Shown: piece after piece, positions 43,778 through 56,600 of the stretch
How the letters are laid out: each line of letters opens with the position of its first letter
Numbering within the stretch: the stretch's first letter is position 1
From: Prototheca cutis
Taxonomy: Eukaryota > Chlorophyta > Trebouxiophyceae > Chlorellales > Chlorellaceae
Direction: 5' to 3'
DNA: 64,000 nucleotides
Assembly (NCBI GenBank): GCA_002897115.2
Contig: BCIH01000011.1
Span: 31,472-95,471, forward strand
Position numbers and translations under genes: made by a program
The notes under the pieces: generated by a model
Database searches by the model: none
Told to the model about the DNA's origin: nothing
The model's input: only the letters and a program-made list of their open reading frames with translations

Positions 43778-46700
43778 CGATGCGCTTGTTAGACAACTGC
43801 AAACACGTGCTGCTGGCCACAACTGTCGTGTAGATGGCATTGGCCCCTAAGACCACACACAAACCAATCAATCCCCTCGCTTGAACATCGACCACCACCA
43901 GTAAGCCAGATGATTTCCATGGAATCAGTGGGGGCGCCAAGAGGCGCCAGTGTGGGGCAGGCGGCCAAGGTGGCGCCGTGCCCATGCCCCGCCCATCTCA
44001 GGCGGGGCGGCACACGCAGCAAGTTGCCGCGCAGAGGGGATCCATCTCAGAAAGAAATCCCAGTGGCANAAAAAGACACCTTCCCAGCCGTGCGGGGGAG
44101 AATCGCAGCGGCGGGAACCTTTCGGCAGAACACGCAAACCAATCTGGAGAAAAAGAGATGGACGAAAAGCGTAAGCAATCCACATCTAATATGATAACCA
44201 AAAACTTTGGCAGCAGGCAAGAGGACACCTCTCAATGCAGGCAGACTCCCCAAAGCAAACAACACACACAGTGCAACAAGCATAAAAGCTCACAAGGTCG
44301 CGCGGCCGGGGCTTGGCTTCGGCNGCGTCTCCCGTCCACGGGGCCGCCAATCCAGTCGCGTAGCGCCGCAAGGGGCAGGCGCCCGTCGCTCCGTCCAGGG
44401 GTGGCTCGCCGGCTCCCGCTCAAAAGGCAAAGCGGTCACTGCGCAAAGGCAGGTCTGCTGGGGCGGGCAAGACGGGGCAGGGCATGCACCAATCCCAGCG
44501 CACCCAAAAGCGAGGCCAAAGCAATGCAGGCCCGAACGCAGCAAAAAAGAGCAAACCAGGACAACGGAGGGCGCAGGTGTTCCATAAACAGGCGAGGGAC
44601 TCTCATCTTTCAAAATGACCGTTGCACAGGCACGCCGCCGCGTTCATCGCACATCGCTCTTTCGTATTCTTTTTTCTTTTCCTTCCGCGGGGCCCAACCA
44701 GGTACTGCGAGAAAAAGCCAAGGTGGCGGGAACGGGGCACGGACAAGCACGTGGCCCAACGCACAACCCCCACATGGCATTCCCATGCACACCATACATC
44801 GCGTGGCTTGACGGCTGTCGCGGGGACCCAGACAAAAACAGTGCGTGCCGTGAAAAGACTCGGGCTGGTGCTGGCGTGCGTGACTCCTGCCCATCTACTC
44901 TGTGAAGAGCTGGTCGCAAGGGGGAGGGGCGCGATGCGCAGGCATGTGCACTGCCCAGGGCAACCCATCAGTCTCCCAAATCGTGCCTCGTTCTTGCGTC
45001 GGTGGCGTTTGCGGTCAGAGGGTGGTGGCGTGGCAAAGTGGTCAGTTGCGTTGAATGAGCTGGTGCGGCGAGTCGTCGTCACAAGGTATCATCACGTGCT
45101 GTGCGCGTTCCAGCAGCTTGGAGCTACACGTGCTGTGCGCGTTCCAGCCTTGGAGCTACACGTGCTGTGCGCGTTCCAGNNNNNNNNNNNNNNNNNNNNN
45201 NNNNNNNNNNNNNNNNNNNNNNNNNNNNNNNNNNNNNNNNNNNNNNNNNNNNNNNNNNNNNNNNNNNNNNNNNNNNNNNNNNNNNNNNNNNNNNNNNNNC
45301 ACGTGCTGTGCGCGTTCCAGTGGGGAGCTGCAGCCAGCGAAACTCGGTGCATATGCGGCCCTCGCAGTAGCAGTCCCAGGCTCCCTGACATGCTGACAAC
45401 GACAACCCGGACAACGGTGGACGACTGCCTCGCGCCTTTGTGAACCTCTCGACTACGATGTCATGCCTGACGGAGTTTCGAGTCCCTCGCATGCCGCCGC
45501 ACAATCTCGGCCGTGGTCGTCAGCCGTGTCCGCGCCACGCTTCTGCGCAGGGCGGGCTGCAAGCGGGAGTGGCATCGAACCACACACGCACACAAAGCCC
45601 AAACTCACGACGAAGTTGCGCGTGCTCCAGGCAGTGATGCGGTCTATGGCAGGGTCGCGCCCAGTCCTGCTCCGGTTCCGCAGTGCGCCCACAGGCAGTC
45701 CAGCCTCTCGGACAGCTCAAAAGCTCAGTGGCCAGCAAACAAGTCCGATGCGCTCGCGGCGGTGCAGGGGCATGGCGGACAGAAACGCAGAAGCAAACGG
45801 CAGGGCACAAGCGAAGTTACACAAAGACCCTTCTCACCCCACCAGCGATGATTCCCTGGCTGCGTGATCAGTATCCTTGAAATAACTCCCCTCGCCTCAT
45901 ACCACCATCTCGCTGTCCATTCTCTCCCGAAAACGCTGCCGTGGCTCCAACCCCAAACGGGCCCATCGTTGCCATAGTCACGCTCTCAACTGCTGCTCAT
46001 GCGCTTGTTCTGCCGCAGGTCGGCTGTCCTTGGCCTTCCCAATGCTGCCCTCAACTCTCATGCTGGTATGGCTGTCTTCCACTCTGCTCGCCCCGATCTC
46101 GTGCTGTGCGACCCGCCCACGGATGGCTAGCGTCAAAGCGCGGAAACGCGGTTTCGTCGTGCTCGCAGCTTGTTCAACTGTGGTATATGAGTGTTATCTG
46201 CGGTAGCGAGGAGTCGGAACGGGGCCGGACGCGTGAGCGAGACTGAGCTTCTAGGCGCACGCCCAGAGACCAATGCGACGGCACAAAGCCTGGCCCCGAA
46301 CCCGTGACCAGTCCTCACCTTGTTATGTCGTGTCGTAGGCTCCAGATTCGCTCGCGGAACGCAGTCTATGCCACCGTCGTTACCCGAGGTGTGTGAGGAT
46401 CCGAGTGAACGCGTCCGGCCGAAGCCGTGCACGCAACGTCTTGGCATCGTTCCTCCATCCCATCCTGGCCTCTAATAGAGGTCCTAGGAGTTNNGAGGGG
46501 TGTCCGAATGCGGTGAGACTCGTCATTCGCGGACTTCTTGACCACCTGGGGTGGGGTCTTTCGAGACGACCGGGGTCTAGCATTTGGCGGCCCTTTGTTA
46601 CCGTTCCCGGGTCAAACGCTCGCCCATCCCCTCCTGGGCTCCCTCCTCACCTCTTTTCCGGCATTACAGCACGTGCGGGCCGGCTCACGCACACAGTATC

Positions 46701-46954
46701 GTATAATGGTCTCTCGACTCCGCAAATAAAATATTCATGGGGCGCATTTTCCCGCTGGTTGCAGGCTTGATCATGTGAAAAGGATGTGCTGGAACTGGGA
46801 ATGGGTGAGCAGCAGGGTACTTCAGGGTCATTGGCATCTGTGGAGGGATCGTCCCCAGGACCATGAGGCATGTGTGCCCTTGTGCTCGTCCGTACAAGCA
46901 CCCCCAGGCGCCTCCCAGTCCAACGGGCTCCTTTCCTGCCCCGCTTCACAGCAC
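43778..46954. other. Gene-poor stretch, about 3.2 kb, with minisatellite and assembly gap
   Basis: Many short frames exist on both strands but none has splice-consistent neighbours or recognisable motifs. It contains the minisatellite and 120-N gap at 45093-45320. Low-quality bases occur at 44069, 44324 and 46493-46494. Confidence 0.5.
45093..45320. repeat. Minisatellite (32-34 bp unit) containing an assembly gap of 120 N
   Basis: The 21-base core cacgtgctgtgcgcgttcca(g) occurs at 45093, 45127 and 45159, and again at 45300 after the N run 45180-45299. Spacing is 34 then 32 bp, with gcttggagcta as spacer. The gap is bounded by repeat on both sides, so the array was probably collapsed and its true copy number is unknown. 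Each unit carries a CACGTG palindrome. Confidence 0.9.
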
Positions 46955-49541
46955 TTAGTGCATGGCGACTGGCGCCAGTGGGGCCGCGCCGTTGGCCTGT
47001 GCTGTCGACTGCTTGCCCGACCCGACCACGCGGTCCTTGCCCCGGCCTGACTCCTCCAGCCGGCGCATGTACGCCTCGTCAATGTCCCCGGTGACGTAGT
47101 TGCCTGAGTCCATCCAGAGGGAGGGGTTGCAGGTTCAGTGGTTCGTTGAATGAACGACTGTGGAGACACTCACCCCTAGATCTACAACATGACAAACCCC
47201 CATTAAAACACACAGGAACAACCCTCCAAAAAACCTTTCAAAACAAAACCCAAACAATCGCCCACCAGTGAAGCAGCTGTCGTCAAAGCGGGGGATGGCC
47301 GGGTTGAGTTCACGGCCGACGGCCACCAGGTCCTCCACGGTCTGGTAGACCAGACCATCGGCCTGCAGCACGTCGCACACCTCGGCCTCGGTCAGCGAGT
47401 GCGCCACAAATTCAGCGCGGTTGGGCATGTCCACGCCGTAGACGTTCGGGAACCGCACGGGCGGCGACGCGCTCGCAAGGTACACCTGTGTTTTTTGGGT
47501 TGAGTGGGCTGGTGGGTAGGTGGTGGGTTGCTGGATGGTTGACAGACGTGTGTGTGTGGTGGGGGGTGGAAGGGGGGGGGGACACCATTATATATCGGCG
47601 CATCCAAAAAAATGCCACGGAATAAATGAATCAGCAAATGAGCCAACAAACCAAGNAGTAAATCAGCCAACCAACAAAGCTACACCCACCTTTTTGGCCC
47701 CCGCGCGGCGGACCATGTCGACGATCTGGCGCATGGTGGTCCCGCGGACGATGGAATCGTCGACTAGCAGTACCGACTTGCCTTCCAGCACGGCGGGCAT
47801 GGCGTTGAGCTTGCGACGCACGGAAGCCTCGCGCATGCGCTGGCTGGGCATGATGAAGGTGCGGCCCACGTATCGGTTCTTGACCAGGCCCTCGCGGTAG
47901 GGCAGGCCCAGCTCTGCGCTGATCTGGATGGCCGCGGGGCGTGAGCCATCGGGCACGGGGCAGACCAGGTCGACGTCCCAGCCCCGCTCGGCCACGCGCT
48001 CTGCCAGTCGCCGGCCCAGGCCCAGCTGGAAGTTGTAGACGCTGATGTCGTTGAGGACAGAGTCCGGGCGCGCGAGGTAGATGTACTCAAAGATGCACGG
48101 CGTCGGCGGCGTGCGCGGGACACACTGCCGCGAGATGAGCTTGCCGTCGCAGGTGATGAGAATCATCTCGCCCGGCGCCACGTCGCGGACCCGCTCATAC
48201 CCAATCGGCCCAAAGGCACAGTCCTCGCTGGCCACGCACCACTCCTGGCCGCGGGGGCCCTGGCGCCGGCCCAGCACCAGTGGGCGGATGCCGTGTGGGT
48301 CGCGGAAGGCCAGCAGACCCACGCCGCCCACCAGCGCGATGCACGAGTACGCACCGCGCAGCAGCTTCATGGTAGCCTCCACCGCCTCTGACACCAGGTC
48401 CAGCTTGGAGGCGTTGGGATCGCAGCCGTCCTCCAACAGGCACCGCTGGTGAGCGCGGTGAATCTCGTCGGCCAGAACATTCAGCAACACCTCGGAGTCT
48501 GACCGTGTCCGCATGCAGCGGTTGAAAAAGCTCGTCGAAGAGTGCAGCATCGCACGCAGCTCCTCTGTGTTGGTCAAGTTGCCATTGTGAATCAGGTAAA
48601 TGCCCAGCGGGGAGTTCACGAAAAAGGGCTGCGCCTCGGCCACAGAACTCGTCCCGGCCGTCGGATACCGCACATGCCCAATGCCCGTCGCCCCTGCATG
48701 TTGTGTTGGGAGTTCAAGAGGGGTGGCTGGTGATTGAGTTGGTCGGTTGCTTGCTTGAATGATTCATGCGGGTTCTTGATATTGATTCCCTTCCTGCGAC
48801 GCACATATGTACATCCGCATAGGCCAAAAAAACTAAACTAAGCTATAATACCCACCGGGGAGCTTGTCGAGGACGGTCTGGCTGTAAAAGACGTCCTTGA
48901 CCAGGCCGTTGCCCTTGTGCTCGTGGAAGCGGTCCCAGTCGGTGGTCACGATGCCCGCGCTGTCTTGACCCCGGTGCTGCAGCATGAGCAAGCCCTCGTA
49001 AATCTCCAGGTTGGCATCAGACTCCTGCGTCGATACACCAATAATGCCACACTTGCGGGAGACATCCCTGCCGTTGTCAAACGAAGGGAGAACGGGAGAT
49101 GAGGCGTGCTCGGTGGCATACACCCACCCAAGAACCGTGTCCATCAACGGGAGTGGACGTCACCCACATAGCCCCATCACCGCCATTGTGTCTGCAGCCA
49201 GGGGACGCCTGTCACATGCACGCACATGCATCACACCCCTACACCACCCCACCCCAATCCCCCGCCCACCCACACATCAACGAAGAACAAAGTGCCCCAC
49301 ATAAAACGTCACCAGCCCACCTGGCCATGGGCTTTGGAGCGTCAGAATTCCTGGCGCAGTGCCTCAGTCCCTGCATCGGGACGGTGCCAAAGCCAGTGGG
49401 CCGGCGCACCTGCAGGAGGTTTGCCCGCCCCGGGCCGGCAGCCGCTGCGGGCCGCCAGCACGTTGCCTGGGCCCGAGTCGCCAGCGCCGGGCGCCTGGCC
49501 TGGAAGCCAGAGGCCATCATGCTTGTCGCACAGGCAGTCAT
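46955..49541 (-). CDS. PURF: Amidophosphoribosyltransferase (glutamine PRPP amidotransferase), probably organelle-targeted
   Basis: Exons 49541-49410, 49108-48856, 48693-47690, 47485-47266 and 47103-46955 join in phase to 585 residues. The first exon (MTACATSMMASGFQARRPAL, basic and Ala-rich) looks like a transit peptide; its 3' splice acceptor lacks a good pyrimidine tract, so this exon is less certain. Mature enzyme begins at the nucleophile Cys in SRKCGIIGV, after a short propeptide. Glutaminase motifs: LQHRGQDSAGI, GIGHVRYPTAG, IHNGNLTN, SDSEVLL and FRDPHGIRPL. Phosphoribosyltransferase motifs: VCPVPDGSRP and the PRPP loop VLLVDDSIVRGTT. It commits PRPP to purine synthesis. The sequence pattern is closer to the E. 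coli/fungal PurF-Ade4 type (GIGHVRYPTAG, NSPLGI) than to the plant ATase type with CGVVGI. Confidence 0.93.
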
Positions 49542-50595
49542 GATAAACAGCTCGAATCGAGGCAGGCTGGGGAGTTGAGCAGGTGACCCTCTGGAAAGGG
49601 GCCTGGCCGCAAGGGAGGCAGGCGGGGAGCGGGGGCGATGTTTGGTTGATGGGAGGCTGCACGCCTCGGGTGCTCAATGCTGGAAGCATTGACGCTACAG
49701 TTTGGCATGCATGGCTCCTTGTCTAGGAGCCCCCGGCCCCGCAGGGGGGACACGGGGCCGTGGGAGCGGTGAGGGGCCCGGGCGGCAGCGGGGTACCCTG
49801 CTCACGTGGGATCTGGGTAGTGCCACGAGATTGCCGTGATGGTGGAGATCGCAGGCCTCAAGCAAATGGAGGCTCCAAACACTCGCAATTTCTTCTGCAC
49901 TTGCAAGGTTTGTTATATGTAACGGAAGGGACATGCACCCATTTTCAGGACGGGCTCCTCTCTGTGTTGCATAGGTTGCATCTGTGGCAGCGGCCACGGA
50001 TGGAGGGCACATCTCTCAGCTGTCTGTGCAGGTCTGCAATCCTGCACCAGCGCTTTCAATGCATCTGAACATGTGGATAACCCCATTCGTGCATGTGTCT
50101 CTCATGTGATCCGTACAGGCTCAGAGGCATGGGATCACATAGAACCATGAAGCCATGCAGCAGAGACGGAATGTGTGAATGCTGTGATAGCACATCCGTG
50201 GAGAATATCACAGAGATCAGTTGTGAACCCTCAGGTGCCAGGGAATGGGCCGTGTGTAGACGTGGCTCTCAACCTCAAGACCTGTGTGGGGTTTCATGGC
50301 CTCTGGCCACACCGGAAGAATTGCTGAGCACCCCTCCCCAAACTCGGAATGCCCCTAGCCATGGCCAAAAAAAAGGAGGGCCCCCTGAACCAGATCCAGC
50401 AGATGAAGGGGATCAAACAACATAGATTGTTTTGGACCTAAAACCAAAGGCATCGTTGAGCGCGACACACCGCTCCTTGATTCTGCTCGGCCCTTCTCTT
50501 TACTCCCGTCTTCAATCTCGTGCTCTGGGGTTCGGAGGTCCTCCTGCCGCGCCTAGCAGGTCGACCAATCGTGCCTCACTAGGGAATCTGAAGAG
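49542..50595. other. Intergenic between purF-type gene and RNase kappa, divergent
   Basis: About 1 kb shared upstream region. Open frames near 50093-50425 lack motifs. Nothing else supported. Confidence 0.5.
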
Positions 50596-51162
50596 ATGTG
50601 TGGACCGACAGGTACGCACGATGGGTGATTCCCATGCCGGGCGCGGTGCTCTGGCAGGGTTTGGGGTTCTGCAGAGGTTGGGGTACCCCCCGGATCGACA
50701 GCCCCTCCCGCATGACTGCATACCCACACACGCATACACACCCAAAGCGCGTACATAGGATCCCTCTTCGGCGCGGGCCTGTCGGCGTTTGGCGTGGGCT
50801 TCCTCTCTTTCCTGGCCATCCTGATCAAGGGCGACTACCCGTAAGTGCGGGTTGGATTGGGGGGAAGTCGTTTGCCTTGCTCCAAAAACGCTGGTCCATC
50901 AGCAAAGGGCTGCCCACCCTGGGGGGAAACATGAGAGACAAGAAATCTGAACCAGCGCCATTCATACCCCCTCTAATACCCTTACAGCTACGTGGGCGAA
51001 TGGTTTGATCCCAAGGGCGAGGGTTCCTCGGGCCCCGTCCCCCTGAACCAGCAGCGGGACAGCGCGGTGCATGCCCTGTGGTCGGCGGTGGCCGTTTATG
51101 CCGTGCTGTTTGTCCTGTGCTCCCTGGTGGCCTGTGTCCACCGCCTGCGGGGCTCGCTCTGA
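50596..51162 (+). CDS. RNase kappa / V-ATPase accessory subunit-like small membrane protein
   Basis: Three exons (50596-50611, 50759-50840, 50988-51162) join in phase to 90 residues: MCGPTGSLFGAGLSAFGVGF. The first exon is only 16 bp. The CGP motif is followed by a first membrane helix (GLSAFGVGFLSFLAILI), a DYPYVGEWFDP loop, then a second helix (LWSAVAVYAVLFVLCSLVA) and a short basic tail. This matches the size and layout of RNASEK (CGP, two helices, about 95 residues), known as the f subunit of the V-ATPase Vo sector. The family call rests on layout and the CGP start. Confidence 0.65.
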
Positions 51163-51815
51163 ACCGCGGGGCTCGGCCCGCCGCAGGAGCGGCCTGGGTC
51201 GGCGCAAGGACTGGCGACGGCCCTGCGCCTACTCTGGGTCCGCGCGAGGGCGCTGCGGCGCAGGCTCAAGGGCCACCCACTCAAGCAACACTGACAGCCA
51301 GGCCCCCGGGTAGTGGGAGCTGCCATCTACCCGGTCTAGCACAGCATACGACACCCACTGTCTGCTGACCCAGTGCTAGACCGTGCACGATGATGGCATC
51401 ATAACCGTTGGTAGACCGGGTATGACGGCATCCGNTCCCCCCCACCCCAGTGCCAAGGCTGTGCCCTCTGCTTGTTTGACTCGCCTGCTTGCACGCTCGG
51501 TGGTGGGACCGTTTTGGCTGTCCCGGTGCGTTGCAAACGGGCGATGCCCCTGTGCTCGACTGAGCTTTTCTCAGGAGAATTGTCATCTGCCCCCTTCTTG
51601 CTGCTGCACCAGATGCACGTCCCCCTTTGTTCGACCCACCCACCCACCATCCGCAGTGCCTGCCACCGCCGCTGATTGCGTGACATGAAATGAGTGGGGA
51701 AACGAATGTGTAAGGTGCATCCAGGCCAGGCCTGGCCTGGTGTTTGTTGCTGAGCCGGGGACGCGACCAACCAAGGGATGGTTCGCTGTCCTCGCGGGGA
51801 TGACACAATCGTCCG
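51163..51815. other. Intergenic, convergent 3' ends
   Basis: Between RNase kappa (+) and FCF1 (-). An N lies at 51435. No gene or repeat supported. Confidence 0.5.
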
Positions 51816-53205
51816 TCACGTCCGAGGGGCGCCACCCATCGTGGCCTCGGGCAGGCGCTCGATGGAGTAGCGGTGGGAGTGGATGTACATGATGGGCACG
51901 CCAGGAATCTGCATTTGGACAGTGGGGCGGGGCTGGTGATCACAAAAAGGGTTCCCCACGATGAATAGGGCAGGGCACAAAACCAGCCCCTTCATTATTC
52001 GCTCATTCCACACAAAGACAGCAGCAACGAACAGACCTTGCGGAGGCGGCGGCGCAAGTCCTTATCACAGGTGGCCACGATGTAGCAGCGGTGCTGCTTG
52101 ACACGCTCGCAGATGCAGTCGTCCGCGTACGTGCCCTTATGCGTGCACGGCAACCTCAGAATCCTCGGATCCTGCATGGAGATTTGCGGAATTTCGTGCG
52201 GAATGGATGTCTTGCGTGTCATGGGTGTGCGTCCCGTCTGTCTGTCCAAGCTTTGAGCGATGCCTCCTCCCTTCCAAGGCGAAGCTTTGCACTGCCCATT
52301 CCCTACGGCAACAATGCCTGGCCCACCCACCCCTACCAAACCAAACAGACACTCAAAAACTAGCCAACAAACCCCTTCAGACCTTGGCAATTCTGAGGGC
52401 GACACGGTACTTTTGTCCCAGTTTTTCCAGCTCAGCCATGACACAGTCGGAGATGCAGGGCGTGCACTCGGCGTACAGGCAGTCCATCATCCCCTGTACC
52501 AAGTCGATCTGCACAAATGTAGAGTTGTCTGGTTGCTTGGGGGTAGGTGGGGGAGTCAGGTCCAGAGCAGCCGATCAATCATTCAAGCTGCCAAAGACCC
52601 AAGCATCAACTACTCGCCAACCGCCCACCCGCCCACCTTGTTCCGGATGGAGAAATTGATAAAGTTGGTATCGATTAGGACCTGGTACGGCGGGCCCAAC
52701 TGTGTGTTGTATCGGAAGAACAGCGCTGTGGGAGTCTTGTCTCTGTGGGGGAAGAGGGAAGGAGGGCTCGGGATTCAGTGTGGGATTTCCCAGCATGTCT
52801 GCGGGCCCTTCCCAAGAGGCTGATCCTTGTCCCCAGCCAAAGTGCATAAAAAAGGGAAACGTCGCCGTTGACTCTCCAGCAGCAGTGGCACCCTTCCAAC
52901 CATTGCTCACATGTGCCGAACTTCCTCCTCTGGCTTTGTCTTTTTCATCACAGGCCTGAAGCAGCAGGGAGTGGGCAAGGAGGATCAGCATGCACAGCAG
53001 CCTTGGGGCTGAAGGCCGGCTATGGAATGGCCCATTGCAGGGCTGCAGCACTGCCTGTTCAGAGGAGACATGCGCCACCGCTCCCCATACCGGCCCCCAT
53101 ACTCCAGTCACCCCCCACCACAGACTAGACTTACGGCTTCACGTCCTTCAAACTCATCATCCTCTTGACCTCCGCAAACTTGCGGGTCTTCTTTGCCTTG
53201 CCCAT
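51816..53205 (-). CDS. FCF1: FCF1/UTP24, PIN-domain endonuclease of the SSU processome
   Basis: Six exons (53205-53135, 52955-52911, 52742-52637, 52508-52383, 52171-52037, 51908-51816) join in phase to 191 residues, close to human FCF1 (198). The start [17 protein letters not shown] is diagnostic. The PIN core holds [18 protein letters not shown] (first catalytic Asp), [14 protein letters not shown] (catalytic Glu), [12 protein letters not shown] (Asp pair) and [13 protein letters not shown] (fourth acid), and the C-terminus reads [20 protein letters not shown]. All four metal-binding acids are present. FCF1 cuts pre-rRNA at sites A1 and A2 during 18S maturation in the nucleolus. The 45-bp second exon encodes the basic/acidic linker. 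It lies head-to-head with MRD1. Confidence 0.95.
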
Positions 53206-53614
53206 GGCCGCGCACGCTGGCCCCGGGAGGAACCCTCTGAGAGTCTGGGCAAGCTCACCACGCAACCTCCTCGACTTCAGAGCCGGGCAAGCACAGCAGC
53301 TCAATTCGTAGATGGATAAATATGCAGACAAAACAGAAACCGAGTTTTCGTGCACCGTCATGCCCTGTAAGCAACAGATGGGCTCTGCTCACGCGTTCTG
53401 CATGGGCGGGCAATGCAGTGGATGGCCCCTTGGGCGCGAGCCTTGCGGAGTCGAGTGAACAGCCTGAGTCGTCCCTTTTCGGCCTTGTTCGATACTCTGG
53501 TCCCCCGCATGCATATTGAAAACTTGTTTAGTACTCTTTTACGATCGTTGGACGAGCACAACGTCGTGCCGCATGGCCTGGATGGCGTGAGGTCCGTTGC
53601 GCAGGAGCGACACC
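53206..53614. promoter_or_regulatory. Putative bidirectional promoter of FCF1 (-) and MRD1 (+)
   Basis: 409 bp separate the two start codons. Both products act in early 18S pre-rRNA processing, so co-transcription from a shared region is an attractive inference. I see no telo-box or other named ribosome-biogenesis element. Confidence 0.4.
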
Positions 53615-56600
53615 ATGGACACCAGCGAAGGTCCCAGCACCACGGCGCCGGTTCCAGCCGGCCCCACCCCCACCTCCCGCCTGTGCGTGAAGAACCTGCC
53701 CAAATATGTCGATGAGGCACGTCTGAGAGAGCACTTTGAGGCCAAGGGCGAGGTCACAGACGCCAAGATTGTGCGCACCAAGTGAGTCGTGGTTGCGGGT
53801 GGGGTGGGGTGGGGCGTCTGTAGGATGAGAGCGCCGAACCATCACCTGGGCCATGGGCACGTAGGAACCCACCCACTCATGAAACCGCACCCGCTCTGAT
53901 TCAGGGATGGCCGCACCCGGGGCTTTGGCTTTATCGGCTTCCGCACCGTCGAGGGGGCAGCAGCCGCCCTCAAATATTTTAACAAAACGTTTATGGACAC
54001 GTCACAGTTGGATGTCCAGGTATGATGATTATGTCACTGCTGGATTGTTTGTTTTTCTGTTTGTTGGGGAGTTTGGAGCTGGGGGAAATTCTGTGCCCAA
54101 AATCCCCCGGGGACAAACCCCATCTAGCCAACCCCCTCACACCCCCAACCCCCCATGCGGCAACAACCACTGCAGTATGCACAGCAATATGGGCAGGCAG
54201 CTGGGGTGCGGCCATGGAGCAAGTACACACCGGGGTCAAGTGCCCACAAAGCAGCACAGAAAGCTCAGAAGGGGAAGCCCACAGTTCTGAAGGCCAGGGA
54301 AGCCAAGAAGCTTGCCAAGGCCAAGAAAGAGCAGGAGGCTGGAGCAGAAGGTGGGCGGCTGTGGCTGTCCTGGCGTGGGCCGTCGACTGAGCCACAACAC
54401 AGGTGGTTATCGAAATGCCGACCGAAACCCACCTGACTCGTCCGTTCACCTTTACCCATTGCAGTGGACGACCCTAAACTGAAGGAGTTTCTGGAACTCA
54501 TGGCCCCTCGGTCGACCAAGGCCACATGGGCCAACGACGATGCGACTGCCATGGCTCAAACTGTTAATGGCGGTGCTGCGGCGGCGGCAGCACAAGAGGG
54601 TGCCGGCTCGAGACCCCGCAAGCAGGCGAACGCCGGCGACGAGTCTGACGACGAGGCGTACGAGGACTTTACAGGTACGCGTCTGTTTTGTTGCTTTCTT
54701 CACGGGAGAAGAAGTGCAGTGTTTGTCGCATGAACCACGTAAGAAAAAGACGAAGAAGAAGCGCAGCCTTGCGTTTCTNTCCCACCGCACAGGCACAGGC
54801 GGCAATGCAGAGGGTGATAACAGCCAGCAGCCTCCCCACGACGAGACACCCGGCGACAAGGAGGCGGTGGTCACGGACACCGCGGTGTCCCACCTGGACT
54901 ATCTCCGCGCAAGGCAGACTGCGAAATTCAGTGATGACGAAGATGACGAGTTGGATAAAGATGATGACAGCGAGGACGATGATGACGAACAAAGCGCCGC
55001 CGCCGCCGCCGATGATAACAACAGCACGGATGCCAGCGATGACGATGGAGAAGCATCAGAGGAAGGAGAGGACCAGCGTCATGATGCCAACTTTGCCACG
55101 ACAACGGTGGCGGAGGACAGCGCCAAGGTGGAGGACACGGGGCGGCTGTTCCTGCGCAACCTGCCCTATGGCGCGACAGACGACGAGCTGCGTGAGTTTC
55201 TGGAGCCGCATGGCGAGCTCGAGGATGTGCACATCGTCAAGGACCGGATGACAGGTGTGAGCAAGGGCTTTGCCCACGTACAGTTTGTCGACCCTGCCAA
55301 GGCGGCAGCGGCACTGCCGGCCCTAGACTGCGCCATCTTCCAGGGCCGTCTCATCCACGCGCTGCCTGGCCGCCCCGCGCCCATGAAGGGCGCTGATGCT
55401 CCCGGCCAACAGGGTGGTGGCGATGACAACACCAACGCGGCATCGTTCAAGCAAAAGCGGGAGGCGGAGCGCCGGGCGACCGCAGGCGGCGACGACCGCG
55501 TGGCGTGGAACTCGTTGTTTGTCCGAGCAGACACCGTTGCCGAGGCCGTCGCCGCGCACTTTGGCGTGCCCAAGTCTTCGCTGCTCGACCGTGAAGCGCC
55601 CGATGTCGCCGTGCGTGTGGCCCTGGGCGAGGCACAGGTGTTTGCCGCCACCAAAGCGGCGTTTGCAGAGGCTGGCGTCGATGTCTCCGCGCTCGAGGCC
55701 GCCGCTGTCGCAGCGGGCAGAACGGGACAGGCGACAGCTGTCCCGCGCAGCGACCGCGCGCTCCTGGTTAAGAATTTGCCCTGGACAGCCCGGGAGGACG
55801 AGCTCCAGACCATGTTTGCGGAGAAAGGTATGTGGTTTTTTTGTGGGAGGATTTTTTGGAGCAAAAAAGCCACTCATTGATTTGCTGGTCGATTGGTTAT
55901 GCAATAGACCCAAAGAAAATGGCGATACAGTCCCCCCCCCCCCCCCCCCCCCCCCCCAAAAAAAATTCAGGTGGTCCACTGGCGCGATTCATTCTGCCGC
56001 CTACCAAGGCGCTTGCCATCCTGGAGTTTGAAGATGCAGCGGTACGCTTTCTGTTTTGTGTTATGAAAGGGAGGTGGGTTTAGGCGGTTGGATTCCTGGC
56101 CTGGGCATGGCTGCGCCTTGGGAGGTGGAGGGTGTGTAGGACTGTCCTTTCGGGTGGCCCGAGAAGTAGCCCCTTTTCCAAGCTGTTTGTGTGCAATATA
56201 GCTGTCCCTTACCCCCCACCCCGCCTTCTTCATTCCCCTCACTTCTCCACTTACGTCGTAATCCCACCCGAATGAACCAGGACGCCAAGCGGGCTTTCCG
56301 GCGGATGGCATACAAGAGCTACCAGCATGCGCCGCTCTACCTGGAATGGGCGCCCAAGGGCATTTTTTCGGGAAAGCCCAAACCCAGCCCCGCACCCAAG
56401 GTCAGTTGTCTTTTATTGTGGCGGTGGTGAGGATGGAGAGGTGTGTGTGACATGTATGAGTGGTTGGGCCGCCATTGAGTGGGGGTTGGGGCCTCCATCC
56501 CATTTTGGAAGTCCACGGCTCACCCNGGCCGCCACCCCTATTCCCCGGTTATTGATGCTGCAGACGGACGACCAGCCAGCGCAGCCACAGGCATCGACAA

